DNA of 64,000 bases, taken from Arenicola marina. Taxonomy: Eukaryota > Annelida > Polychaeta > Arenicolidae. Below, one piece after another: positions 21,721 to 34,614 of this stretch (position 1 is the stretch's first letter; every line of letters begins with the position of its first letter). The stretch is from NCBI GenBank assembly GCA_964019135.1, contig OZ025253.1, positions 6,143,059-6,207,058 on the forward strand, written 5' to 3'. The translations under genes were made by a program, and so were the position numbers. The notes under the pieces are model-generated. The model was not told the origin of the DNA, did no database searches, and saw only the letters and a program-made list of their open reading frames with translations.

Positions 21721-21988
21721 AGATATGTGTAAATGAGTATTTATAGATATGTGTAAATGAGCATTTATAGATATGTGTAAATGAGTATTTATAGATATGT
21801 GTAAATGAGTATTTATAGATATGTGTAAATGAGTCTTTATAGATATGTGTAAATGAGTATTTATAGATATGTGTAAATGAGTATTGATAGATATGTGTAA
21901 ATGAGTCTTTATAGATATGTGTAAATGAGTATTTATAGATATGTGTAAATGAGTATTGATAGATATGTGTAAGTGAGTATTTATAGAT
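21721..21988. repeat. 24-bp array expanded in unit 1
   Basis: Eleven copies of a 24-bp unit (AGATATGTGTAAATGAGT plus ATTTAT or variants). Unit 2 has a single copy at about 47031-47056. The 8-codon peptide repeat it encodes on the minus strand is a by-product of the 24-bp period. Confidence 0.95.
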
Positions 21989-22280
21989 AAGTGGACTTGT
22001 AATATACTAGCGTGACAGGACATTTCTGGCTTCGCATCTACTTTTTAGTTTCTTGTAGGTTATAGCATTATCTTCATACAATGCGGAACCTAACTATGAT
22101 TTCCATTTGATAGAGTTAAAAGATTTCTCATGAGAAAAATGCGTATGAGCAGCTTTAACTTAAACTGGCATATGATGTGCGACGGTATTATGAATACGAC
22201 TCGCATTGGTGTGGTGGTTATTATTTACGGCAAATGCCAAGAGAGAAACTGATACTTGTACCAAACGCGAGATTCGCACG

Positions 22281-22355
22281 CCACACCTGTATGGGTACAT
22301 CATGACTGTACCTGTATGGGTACATCATGACTGTACCTTTATGGGTACATCATCA
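22281..22355. repeat. 24-bp repeat, three copies in unit 1, two in unit 2
   Basis: TATGGGTACATCATGACTG repeats three times here and twice at about 47361-47408. Confidence 0.85.
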
Positions 22356-22388
22356 CTGTGCGGCGGGGCTCGCATCCAAGGTGAAGGG

Positions 22389-22555
22389 GGGGGGGCTCGA
22401 TGGCTCAGTGGGTTAGATGCTACGGCAATTTTACTAGGATATTCTATAGCCGTAGCAGACATAGGTATTGTCTGTACTTTGGTATCGTCCACCCCGTGTC
22501 TCCAGTACTAGCCTCTATAGGTGCGAACGTATGAACACCCATAAAATACCTCACG
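22389..22555 (+). mobile_element. tRNA-like SINE head, plus strand, unit 1/2 junction
   Basis: After a G run, GGCTCGATGGCTCAGTGGG resembles a tRNA 5' end with an A box. Downstream GGTGCGAACG is a poor B box. TGCTACGGC and GCCGTAGCA within it form a 9-bp perfect inverted repeat. Probably a decayed tRNA-derived SINE. Confidence 0.5.
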
Positions 22556-23079
22556 ATCCTGTAATCAATGGAGATACACTCCAGCACCATAGTCCGCTAC
22601 CGGCACAACTCCTGCGTGGTAAAAATGAGTAAAGGTTTCGTAACCAGGTTTTTTTATCTATTTATGTTCGATTGCTGCCGTATCTTTTGCTACTGCTTTA
22701 CTTTCATGTCATTCAAATGGCGCGTACAACGCCCCAGTACAAGTGTCAGCAGCTGAGAAATGACGTTTGAAAATGTCCTGCGTAAGCTAGGTGTGGTTTC
22801 TGAATGCCGTCCGGGTCGGGCTAAAGGCTCCCTATCCGCTGCACTTAGCTATTTTGTACCTGTCATGCCAGGCGGCTTATCTTTGAACATGTCTCCTCAT
22901 CTGCCCTCGCATAAAAACTCGCACAGGATATGGCGGCTTGCGCGATGACAAATCCGTCTGTCAGTTCACGGGTGGGGGAGGGGTGGGGGTAAATATTAAA
23001 GTAAGCGTGCCTGCACTGAAATGCGACGTGGCGCGGGTCCATGGAAAAAATATAACCCTTCAGCCGGGATGTTGAAGCT

Positions 23080-26000
23080 GAGAGGGGTCCAACTTGGGTA
23101 GAATGAATTCTTTGCTGACAAGAAGGGGCCAACTTGGGTGAAATGAACTCTCTGCTGACTAGGCGAGGGGTCCAACTTGTGTGGAATGAACTCTCTTCCG
23201 ACAAGGCGAGGGGTCCAACTTGTGTGGAATGAACTCTCTTCCGACAAGGAGAGGGGTCCAACTTTGGTAGAATGCACTCTCTTCTGACAAGGAGAGGTGT
23301 CCAACTTGTGTGGAATGAACTCTCTTCCGACAAGGAGAGGGGTCCAACTTGGGAGGAATGAACTCTCTTCTGAGAAGGAGAGGGGTCAACTTGGGTGGAA
23401 TGAACTCTCTTCTGACAAAGTGAGGGGTCCAACTTGGGTGGAATGAACTCTCTTCTGACAAGGACAGGATCCAATGTTTGGGGAGCGAACACTTTTTCGA
23501 AAAGGCGAAGCGTCCAACTTGGGTGCCATGAACTCTTTTCCGACAAGGCGAGGGGTCCAACTTGGGTGAAATGAACTCTCTTCCGACAAGGAGAGGGGTC
23601 CAACGTGGGGGGAAATAAATCTCTTCTGACAAGGAGAGGGGCCAACTTGGGTGGGATGAACTCTCTTCTCACAAAGTGAGGGGTCCAACTTGGGGGAAAT
23701 AAAGTCTCTTCCAACAAGGAGAGGGGTTAAACTTGAGTGGAATGAACTCTCTTCTGACAAGGAGAGGGGTCAACTTGGGTGGAATGAACTCTTCTGACAA
23801 AGTGATGGGTGCAACGTGGGTGGAATGAACTCTCTTCGGACAAGGAGAGGGGTCCAACTTGGGTGGAATGAACTCTCTTCCGACAAGAAGAGAGGTATAA
23901 TTTGGGTTGAATGAACTCTCTTCTGACAAGGAGAAGGGTCAGACTTGTGTGGAATGAACTCTCTTCTAACCAGGAGAGGGGTCCACCTTGGGTGGAATGA
24001 ACTTTCTTCTGATTATAAGTGTGGTCCAACTTGGTTGGAATGAACTATCTCCTGACAAGGAAAGAGGTCCCAATTGGGTAAAATAAACTCTCTTCTGACA
24101 ATCAGAGGGGTCCAACTTGGGTGGAATGAACTCTCTTCTGACAAGGACAGGATCCAATGTTTGGGGAGCGAACACTTTTTCGAAAAGGCGAAGCGTCCAA
24201 CTTGGGTGCCATGAACTCTTTTCCGACAAGGCGAGGGGTCCAACTTGGGTGAAATGAACTCTCTTCCGACAAGGAGAGGGGTCCAACGTGGGGGGAAATA
24301 AATCTCTTCTGACAAGGAGACGGGTCAACTTGGGTGGAATGAACTCTTCTGACAAAGTGATGGGTGCAACTTGGGTGGAATGAACTCTCTTCGGACAAGG
24401 AGAGGGGTCAACTTGGGTGGAATGAACTCTTCTGACAAAGTGATGGGTGCAACTTGGGTGGAATGAACTCTCTTCGGACAAGGACAGGGTCCAATGTTTG
24501 GGGAGCGAACTCTCTTTCGAAAAGACGAAGCGTCCAACTTGGGTGCCATGAACTCTTTTCCGACAAGGCGAGGGGTCCAACTTGGGTGAAATGAACTCTC
24601 TTCCGACAAGGAGAGGGGTCCAACGTGGGGGGAAATAAATCTCTTCTGACAAGGAGACGGGTCAACTTGGGTGGAATGAACTCTCTTCCGACGAGGCGAG
24701 GGTCTAACTTGGGGGGAGTGAACTCTTTTCTGACAAGGAGAGGGGCCCACTTAGGTGGAATCAACTATCTTCTGACAAAGTGAGGGGTCCAACTTGGGGG
24801 AAATAAACTCTCTTCTGACAAGGAGAGGGGTCCAACTTGGGGGAATGAACTCTCTTCTGACAAAGTTTGAGGTCCATCTTGGGTGGAATGAATCTCCTTC
24901 CACAAGGAGCGAGTTCCAACTTGGGTGGAATGATCTCTCCCCCGACGAGGAGAGGGGTCCAACTTGGGTGGAATGAACTCTCTTCTGACAAGGAGAGGGG
25001 TCCAACTTGGGTGGAATGAACTCTCTTCTGACAAGGAGAGGGGTCCAACTTGGTTGGACTGAACTCCCTTCTTACAAAGAGATGGGTCAACTTGGGCCGA
25101 ATGAACTCTCTTCCGACAGGCAGAAGCGTCCAACTTGGGTTAAACGAACTCTCTTCTGACAATCAGAGGGTTCCAACTTGGGTGGAATGAAATCTCCTCT
25201 GACAAGGAGAAGGATGCAACTCGAGTGGAATGAACTCTCTTCCAACAAGTAGAGGGATTAAACTTGAGTGGAATGAACTCTATTCCGACAAGGCGAGGGG
25301 TCCAACTTGGGGGGAGAGAACTCTCTTCTGACAAGGAGAGGGGCCAACTTGGGTGGGATGAACTCTCTTCTGACAAAGTGAGGGGTCCACCTTGGGGGAA
25401 ATAAACTCTCTTCTGACAAGGAGAGGGGTCCAACTTGGGGGAATGAACTCTCTTCTGAGAAGGAGAGGGTTCAACTTGGGTGGAAAGAACTCTCTTCTGA
25501 CAAAGTTTGAGGTCCATCTTGGGTGGAATGAATCTCCTTCGACAAGGAGCAAGTTACAATTTGGGTGGAATGAAATCTCTTCTGACAAGGAGAGGGGCCC
25601 AACTTGGTTGGACTGAACTCTCTTCTTACAAAGAGATGGGTCAACTTGGGCCGAATGAACTCTTCCGACAATCAGAAGCGTCCAACTTGGGTTAAACGAA
25701 CTCTCTTCTGACAATCAGAGGGTTCCAACGTGGGTGGAATGAAATCTCTTCTGACAAGGAGAAGGATGCAACTCGAGTGGAATGAACTCTCTTCCAACAA
25801 GTAGAGGGATTAAACTTGAGTGGAATGAACTCTATTCCGGCAAGGCGAGGGGTCCAACTTGGGGGGAGAGAACTCTCTTCTGACAAGGAGAGGGGCCAAC
25901 TTGGGTGGGATGAACTCTCTTCTCACAAAGTGAGGGGTCCAACTTGGGGGAAATAAACTCTCTTCCAACAAGGAGAGGGGTTAAACTTGAGTGGAATGAA

Positions 26001-29000
26001 CTCTCTTCTGACAAGGAGAGGTTTCAACTTGGGTGGAATGAACTCTTCTGACAAAGTGATGGGTGCAACTTGGGTGGAATGAACTCTCTTTGGACAAGGA
26101 GAGGGGTCCAACTTGGGTGGAATGAACTCTCTTGCGACAAGAAGAGAGGTATAACTTGGGTGAAATGAACTGTCTTCTGACACGGAGAGAGATCCAACTT
26201 GGGTGGAGTCAATCTTTTTCGACAAGAAGCGAGGTCCAACTTGGGTTGAATGAACTCTCTTCTGACAAGTAGAAGGGTCAGACTTGTGTGGAATGAACTC
26301 TCTTCTAACCAGGAGAGGGGTCCACCTTGGGTGGAATGCCCTTTCTTCTGATTATAAGTGTGGTCCAACTTGGTTGGAATGAACTATCTCCTGACAAGGA
26401 AAGAGGTCCCAATTGGGTAAAATAAACTCTCTTCTGACAATCAGTGGGGTCCAACTTGGGTGGAATGAACTCTCTTCTGACAAGGACAGGGTCCAATGTT
26501 TGGGGAGCGAACTCTCTTTCGAAAAGGCGAAGCGTCCAATGTGGGTGCCATGAACTCTTTTCCGACAAGGCGAGGGGTCCAACTTGGGTGAAATGAACTC
26601 TCTTCCGACAAGGCGAGGGGTCCAACTTGGGTGGAATGAACTCTCTTCCGACGAGGCGAGGGTCTAACTTGGGGGGAGTGAACTCTTTTCTGACAAGGAG
26701 AGGGGCCCACTTGAGTGGAATCAACTCTCTTCTGACAAAGTGAGGGGTCCAACTTGGGGGAAATAAACTCTCTTCTGACAAGGAGAGGGGTCCAACTTGG
26801 GGGAATGAACTCTCTTCTGAGAAGGAGAGGGTTCAACTTGGGTGGAAAGAACTCTCTTCTGACAAAGTTTGAGGTCCATCTTGGGTGGAATGAATCTCCT
26901 TCGACAAGGAGCGAGTTACAATTTGGGTGGAATGAACTCTCTTCTGACAAGGAGAGGGGTCCAACTTGGTTGGACTGAACTCTCTTCTTACAAAGTGATG
27001 GGTCAACTTGGGCCGAATGAACTCTCTTCCGACAGGCAGAAGCGTCCAACTTGGGTTAAACGAACTCTCTTCTGACAATCAGAGGGTTCCAACGTGGGTG
27101 GAATGAAATCTCTTCTGACAAGGAGAAGGATGCAACTCGAGTGGAATGAACTCTCTTCCAACAAGTAGAGGGATTAAACTTGAGTGGAATGAACTCTATT
27201 CCGACAAGGCGAGGGGTCCAACTTGGGGGGAGAGAACTCTCTTCTGACAAGGAGAGGGGCCAACTTGGGTGGGATGAACTCTCTTCTCACAAAGTGAGGG
27301 GTCCAACTTGGGGGAAATAAACTCTCTTCCAACAAGGAGAGGGGTTAAACTTGAGTGGAATGAACTCTCTTCTGACAAGGAGAGGGGTCAACTTGGGTGG
27401 AATGAACTCTTCTGACAAAGTGATGGGTGCAACTTGGGTGGAATGAACTCTCTTCGGACAAGGAGAGGGGTCCAACTTGGGTGGAATGAACTCTCTTCCG
27501 ACAAGAAGAGAGGTATAACTTGGGTGAAATGAACTGTCTTCTGACACGGAGAGAGATCCAACTTGGGTGGAGTCAATCTTTTTCGACAAGAAGCGAGGTC
27601 CAACTTGGGTTGAATGAACTCTCTTCTGACAAGGAGAAGGGTCAGACTAGTGTGGAATGAACTCTCTTCTAACCAGGAGAGGGGTCCACCTTGGGTGGAA
27701 TGTTCTTTCTTCTGATTATAAGTGTGGTCCAACTTGGTTGGAATGAACTATCTCCTGACAACGAAAGAGGTCCCAATTGGGTAAAATAAACTCTCTTCTG
27801 ACAATCAGAGGGGTCCAACTTGGGTGGAATGAACTCTCTTCTGACAAGGACAGGGTCCAATGTTTGAGGAGCGAACTCTCTTTCGAAAAGGCGAAGCGTC
27901 CAACTTGGGTGCCATGAACCCTTTTCCGACAAGGCGAGGGGTCCAACTTGGGTGAAATGAACTCTCTTCCGACAAGGAGAGGGGTCCAACGTGGGGGGAA
28001 ATAAATCTCTTCTGACAAGGAGACGGGTCAACTTGGGTGGAATGAACTCTCTTCCGACGAGGCGAGGGTCTAACTTGGGGGGAGTAAACTCTATTCTGAC
28101 AAGGAGACGGGCCCACTTGAGTGGAATCAACTCTCTTCTGACAAAGTGAGGGGTCCAACTTGGGGGAAATAAACTCTCTTCTGACAAGGAGAGGGGTCCA
28201 ACTTGGGGGAATGAACTCTCTTCTGAGAAGGAGAGGGTTCAACTTGGGTGGAAAGAACTCTCTTCTGACAAAGTTTGAGGTCCATCTTGGGTGGAATGAA
28301 TCTCCTTCGACAAGGAGCGAGTTACAATTTGGGTGGAATGAACTCTCTTCTGACAAGGAGAGGGGTCCAACTTGGTTGGACTGAACTCTCTTCTTACAAA
28401 GTGATGGGTCAACTTGGGCCGAATGAACTCTCTTCCGACAGGCAGAAGCGTCCAACTTGGGTTAAACGAACTCTCTTCTGACAATCAGAGGGTTCCAACG
28501 TGGGTGGAATGAAATCTCTTCTGACAAGGAGAAGGATGCAACTCGAGTGGAATGAACTCTCTTCCAACAAGTAGAGGGATTAAACTTGAGTGGAATGAAC
28601 TCTATTCCGACAAGGCGAGGGGTCCAACTTGGGGGGAGAGAACTCTCTTCTGACAAGGAGAGGGGCCAACTTGGGTGGGATGAACTCTCTTCTCACAAAG
28701 TGAGGGGTCCAACTTGGGGGAAATAAACTCTCTTCCAACAAGGAGAGGGGTTAAACTTGAGTGGAATGAACTCTCTTCTGACAAAGTGAGGGGTCCAACT
28801 TGGGGGAAATAAACTCTCTTCTGACAAGGAGAGGGGTCCAACTTGGGGGAATGAACTCTCTTCTGAGAAGGAGAGGGTTCAATTTGGGTGGAAAGAACTC
28901 TCTTCTGACAAAGTTTGAGGTCCATCTTGGGTGGAATGAATCTCCTTCGACAAGGAGCGAGTTACAATTTGGGTGGAATGAACTCTCTTCTGACAAGGAG

Positions 29001-32000
29001 AGGGGTCCAACTTGGTTGGACTGAACTCTCTTCTTACAAAGTGATGGGTCAACTTGGGCCGAATGAACTCTCTTCCGACAGGCAGAAGCGTCCAACTTGG
29101 GTTAAACGAACTCTCTTCTGACAATCAGAGGGTTCCAACGTGGGTGGAATGAAATCTCTTCTGACAAGGAGAAGGATGCAACTCGAGTGGAATGAACTCT
29201 CTTCCAACAAGTAGAGGGATTAAACTTGAGTGGAATGAACTCTATTCCGACAAGGCGAGGGGTCCAACTTGGGGGGAGAGAACTCTCTTCTGACAAGGAG
29301 AGGGGCCAACTTGGGTGGGATGAACTCTCTTCTCACAAAGTGAGGGGTCCAACTTGGGGGAAATAAACTCTCTTCCAACAAGGAGAGGGGTTAAACTTGA
29401 GTGGAATGAACTCTCTTCTGACAAGGAGAGGGGTCAACTTGGGTGGAATGAACTCTTCTGACAAAGTGATGGGTGCAACTTGGGTGGAATGAACTCTCTT
29501 CGGACAAGGAGAGGGGTCCAACTTGGGTGGAATGAACTCTCTTCCGACAAGAAGAGAGGTATAACTTGGGTGAAATGAACTGTCTTCTGACACGGAGAGA
29601 GATCCAACTTGGGTGGAGTCAATCTTTTTCGACAAGAAGCGAGGTCCAACTTGGGTTGAATGAACTCTCTTCTGACAAGGAGAAGGGTCAGACTAGTGTG
29701 GAATGAACTCTCTTCTAACCAGGAGAGGGGTCCACCTTGGGTGGAATGTTCTTTCTTCTGATTATAAGTGTGGTCCAACTTGGTTGGAATGAACTATCTC
29801 CTGACAACGAAAGAGGTCCCAATTGGGTAAAATAAACTCTCTTCTGACAATCAGAGGGGTCCAACTTGGGTGGAATGAACTCTCTTCTGACAAGGACAGG
29901 GTCCAATGTTTGAGGAGCGAACTCTCTTTCGAAAAGGCGAAGCGTCCAACTTGGGTGCCATGAACCCTTTTCCGACAAGGCGAGGGGTCCAACTTGGGTG
30001 AAATGAACTCTCTTCCGACAAGGAGAGGGGTCCAACGTGGGGGGAAATAAATCTCTTCTGACAAGGAGACGGGTCAACTTGGGTGGAATGAACTCTCTTC
30101 CGACGAGGCGAGGGTCTAACTTGGGGGGAGTAAACTCTATTCTGACAAGGAGACGGGCCAACTTGAGTGGAATCAACTCTCTTCTGACAAAGTGAGGGGT
30201 CCAACTTGGGGGAAATAAACTCTCTTCTGACAAGGAGAGGGGTCCAACTTGGGGGAATGAACTCTCTTCTGAGAAGGAGAGGGTTCAACTTGGGTGGAAA
30301 GAACTCTCTTCTGACAAAGTTTGAGGTCCATCTTGGGTGGAATGAATCTCCTTCGACAAGGAGCGAGTTACAATTTGGGTGGAATGAACTCTCTTCTGAC
30401 AAGGAGAGGGGTCCAACTTGGTTGGACTGAACTCTCTTCTTACAAAGTGATGGGTCAACTTGGGCCGAATGAACTCTCTTCCGACAGGCAGAAGCGTCCA
30501 ACTTGGGTTAAACGAACTCTCTTCTGACAATCAGAGGGTTCCAACGTGGGTGGAATGAAATCTCTTCTGACAAGGAGAAGGATGCAACTCGATTGGAATG
30601 AACTCTCTTCCAACAAGTAGAGGGATTAAACTTGAGTGGAATGAACTCTATTCCGACAAGGCGAGGGGTCCAACTTGGGGGGAGAGAACTCTCTTCTGAC
30701 AAGGAGAGGGGCCAACTTGGGTGGGATGAACTCTCTTCTCACAAAGTGAGGGGTCCAACTTGGGGGAAATAAACTCTCTTCCAACAAGGAGAGGGGTTAA
30801 ACTTGAGTGGAATGAACTCTCTTCTGACAAAGTGAGGGGTCCAACTTGGGGGAAATAAACTCTCTTCTGACAAGGAGAGGGGTCCAACTTGGGGGAATGA
30901 ACTCTCTTCTGAGAAGGAGAGGGTTCAATTTGGGTGGAAAGAACTCTCTTCTGACAAAGTTTGAGGTCCATCTTGGGTGGAATGAATCTCCTTCGACAAG
31001 GAGCGAGTTACAATTTGGGTGGAATGAACTCTCTTCTGACAAGGAGAGGGGTCCAACTTGGTTGGACTGAACTCTCTTCTTACAAAGTGATGGGTCAACT
31101 TGGGCCGAATGAACTCTCTTCCGACAGGCAGAAGCGTCCAACTTGGGTTAAACGAACTCTCTTCTGACAATCAGAGGGTTCCAACGTGGGTGGAATGAAA
31201 TCTCTTCTGACAAGGAGAAGGATGCAACTCGAGTGGAATGAACTCTCTTCCAACAAGTAGAGGGATTAAACTTGAGTGGAATGAACTCTATTCCGACAAG
31301 GCGAGGGGTCCAACTTGGGGGGAGAGAACTCTCTTCTGACAAGGAGAGGGGCCAACTTGGGTGGGATGAACTCTCTTCTCACAAAGTGAGGGGTCCAACT
31401 TGGGGGAAATAAACTCTCTTCCAACAAGGAGAGGGGTTAAACTTGAGTGGAATGAACTCTCTTCTGACAAGGAGAGGGGTCAACTTGGGTGGAATGAACT
31501 CTTCTGACAAAGTGATGGGTGCAACTTGGGTGGAATGAACTCTCTTCGGACAAGGAGAGGGGTCCAACTTGGGTGGAATGAACTCTCTTCCGACAAGAAG
31601 AGAGGTATAACTTGGGTGAAATGAACTGTCTTCTGACACGGAGAGAGATCCAACTTGGGTGGAGTCAATCTTTTTCGACAAGAAGCGAGGTCCAACTTGG
31701 GTTGAATGAACTCTCTTCTGACAAGGAGAAGGGTCAGACTAGTGTGGAATGAACTCTCTTCTAACCAGGAGAGGGGTCCACCTTGGGTGGAATGTTCTTT
31801 CTTCTGATTATAAGTGTGGTCCAACTTGGTTGGAATGAACTATCTCCTGACAACGAAAGAGGTCCCAATTGGGTAAAATAAACTCTCTTCTGACAATCAG
31901 AGGGGTCCAACTTGGGTGGAATGAACTCTCTTCTGACAAGGACAGGGTCCAATGTTTGAGGAGCGAACTCTCTTTCGAAAAGGCGAAGCGTCCAACTTGG

Positions 32001-33357
32001 GTGCCATGAACCCTTTTCCGACAAGGCGAGGGGTCCAACTTGGGTGAAATGAACTCTCTTCCGACAAGGAGAGGGGTCCAACGTGGGGGGAAATAAATCT
32101 CTTCTGACAAGGAGACGGGTCAACTTGGGTGGAATGAATTCTCTTCCGACGAGGCGAGGGTCTAACTTGGGGGGAGTAAACTCTATTCTGACAAGGAGAC
32201 GGGCCCACTTGAGTGGAATCAACTCTCTTCTGACAAAGTGAGGGGTCCAACTTGGGGGAAATAAACTCTCTTCTGACAAGGAGAGGGGTCCAACTTGGGG
32301 GAATGAACTCTCTTCTGAGAAGGAGAGGGTTCAACTTGGGTGGAAAGAACTCTCTTCTGACAAAGTTTGAGGTCCATCTTGGGTGGAATGAATCTCCTTC
32401 GACAAGGAGCGAGTTACAATTTGGGTGGAATGAACTCTCTTCTGACAAGGAGAGGGGTCCAACTTGGTTGGACTGAACTCTCTTCTTACAAAGTGATGGG
32501 TCAACTTGGGCCGAATGAACTCTCTTCCGACAGGCAGAAGCGTCCAACTTGGGTTAAACGAACTCTCTTCTGACAATCAGAGGGTTCCAACGTGGGTGGA
32601 ATGAAATCTCTTCTGACAAGGAGAAGGATGCAACTCGAGTGGAATGAACTCTCTTCCAACAAGTAGAGGGATTAAACTTGAGTGGAATGAACTCTATTCC
32701 GACAAGGCGAGGGGTCCAACTTGGGGGGAGAGAACTCTCTTCTGACAAGGAGAGGGGCCAACTTGGGTGGGATGAACTCTCTTCTCACAAAGTGAGGGGT
32801 CCAACTTGGGGGAAATAAACTCTCTTCCAACAAGGAGAGGGGTTAAACTTGAGTGGAATGAACTCTCTTCTGACAAGGAGAGGGGTCAACTTGGGTGGAA
32901 TGAACTCTTCTGACAAAGTGATGGGTGCAACTTGGGTGGAATGAACTCTCTTCGGACAAGGAGAGGGGTCCAACTTGGGTGGAATGCACTCTCTTCCGAC
33001 AAGAAGAGAGGTATAACTTGGGTGAAATGAACTGTTTTCTGACACGGAGAGAGATCCAACTTGGGTGGAGTCAATCTTTTTCGACAAGAAGCGAGGTCCA
33101 ACTTGGGTTGAATGAACTCTCTTCTGACAAGGAGCAGGGTCAGACTTGGGTGGAATGAACTTTCTTCTGATTATAAGTGTGGTCCAACTTGGTTGGAATG
33201 AACTCCTGACAAGGAAAGAGGTCCCAATTGGGTAAAATAAACTCTCTTCTGACAATCAGAGGGTTCCAACTTGGGTGGAATGAACTCTCTTCTGACAAGG
33301 AATGGGTTCTAACTTGGGTGGAATGAACTCTCTTTCGTCCAGGAAAGGGGTCCAACT
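23080..33357. repeat. 43-bp minisatellite array, unit 2 (longest)
   Basis: About 239 copies of the same 43-bp unit. Its first and last units match those of the other two arrays, so length differences are internal. The second half contains near-identical 2046-bp blocks. Confidence 0.97.
27805..33250. repeat. Higher-order 2046-bp repeats inside the unit 2 array
   Basis: Landmark strings recur at exactly 2046-bp spacing: 27805, 29851, 31897 for one and 28239, 30285, 32331 for another. Each block is made of a 1406-bp and a 640-bp section of 43-bp units. The copies differ at only a few bases, pointing to very recent amplification by unequal exchange or replication slippage, or to an assembly duplication. 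Confidence 0.85.
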
Positions 33358-33677
33358 AATGCGCTGACCACTACACCATGGATGCCCCTGATCTAATGCG
33401 CTGACCACTACACCAGGGAGGCCCCCTATCTAATGCGCTTTCCAATACATCCGGGAGCTCACCGGTCTATTGTGCTAACAAATACACCAGGGAGGCTCCG
33501 GTCTAATGCGCTGACCAGTACGCCAGAGAGGCCGCCGGACTAAGGCGCTGTCCACTACACTAGGGGGCTCCTGGTCTAGTGCGCTACTCACTACAACACG
33601 GAGGCCCCCGATCTACTGCGCTGTCCACTACACCATGGAGGCCACCGGTCTATTGTGCTAACTAATAGCAACAGGGG
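33356..33677 (-). repeat. 37-bp array of tRNA A-box-like half-sequences, unit 2
   Basis: Nine units, nearly the same base for base as at 6214-6535. It starts where the 43-bp array ends. Confidence 0.85.
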
Positions 33678-34048
33678 CAGAAATTTTTACGTCACACAAT
33701 TTGTTTAATGAGATTGCGATACACGATACACGATTTTAGCGAACTTTAACAATATCAAACTGTCTTACTAGCGCATCATAATATACGTTAATGTGCGCAC
33801 ACCACAACAATAATTTACATATATATAGATGGATGGATTAGTCGATTTTCACGATAAACCTGCTGAATACGCGTTGGCGTAGCTTCGTAATCTCAGCGCC
33901 TAGATATGCATAAATCGTTATATATCAGCGGTGTAATAGAAACCTCGTGCCAGGAAACCTAAACGCGCACTGCCTTTACAATGTATATTTCGATGATCCC
34001 ACAGATTCAGACAGAATCTTCGCAAGTTTTACAAAGTTGCCACAAATC

Positions 34049-34480
34049 GTTGTTAGAACGTTGTTAGAACGTTGGCTCGAGGCCGCATCAGCCCAGACCA
34101 TATGTACCCGATTTACACTAATATCAAGTATGTTTGGAGTAGTTTGGTCCCCACATAGCGAACTTATTAATCACTTGACTTTAATTGTTAAAAAATATAT
34201 ATATTACTGCAAGTGGTCCAACACAGTTCCAGTTTTTCAGGCTGTGAAAAAACTATATAAAGCATTACTATAGGCTCGAAAAGAGCGCGGTAGAAAGGAA
34301 GCTGAACTTTAGTACAGATATGTTTTATAAGAAATGGAGACCACTATCAGACTCTATGTAACACTAAGCGAATAATGTCATGTTTGTGTTTTGTTTGTAC
34401 TGTGCATGTTGTTCTTCCATTCCTGCTTTGTATGATTTATAAGTGCATTATAGTGGAATAAAAAAAAAAAAAAAAAAAAA
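34049..34480 (+). mobile_element. 5'-truncated LINE (non-LTR retrotransposon) insertion, only in unit 2
   Basis: 432 bp absent from the equivalent sites of units 1 and 3. It is flanked by the 14-bp direct repeat AGTTGCCACAAATC at 34035-34048 and 34481-34494 and ends in GGAATA plus about 20 A. The translated part looks like the very C-terminus of a LINE reverse-transcriptase protein (HLTLIVKKYIYYCK, later KLNF and YKKWRPL), but a one-base frameshift near 34268-34273 breaks it; the shifted frame closes at TAA 34359-34361. About 100 bp of 3' UTR follow. The target-site duplication, poly(A) tail and 5' truncation together indicate target-primed reverse transcription. The clade is not assigned. 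Confidence 0.92.
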
Positions 34481-34614
34481 AGTTGCCACAAATCTGGAGT
34501 GCAATGTGGACCGCAACGTTTATCTTCAACATCGAGAGCTGGAGACTGAATCTCTGGCGGGTCCACGTTGTCTGCTGACTATGATAAGATACGGTTACTA
34601 CGCAGGCACACTGC

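Larger units (their letters stand above)
1..22589. repeat. Segmental tandem duplication, unit 1
   Basis: The sequence at position 1 (ATAGTCCGCTACCGGCACAA) recurs at 22590 and 47641, and everything after each occurrence follows in the same order and orientation. Unit 1 is 22,589 bp and carries gene copy 1, a 5.7-kb 43-bp array, and a roughly 1-kb segment (about 20199-21218) absent from unit 2. The window starts inside the unit, so the true duplication breakpoint cannot be seen. Confidence 0.95.

Noticed and set aside
21718..22023. Minus-strand open frame with an 8-residue repeat (INTHLHIS)
   Set aside because: A direct result of the 24-bp tandem repeat; unit 2 has a single copy, so there is no conserved protein.
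34049..34480. Processed pseudogene of a cellular gene instead of a LINE
   Set aside because: The translated end (YIYYCK, KLNF, YKKW) fits LINE reverse-transcriptase C-termini better than a cellular protein; a definitive call needs a database search.
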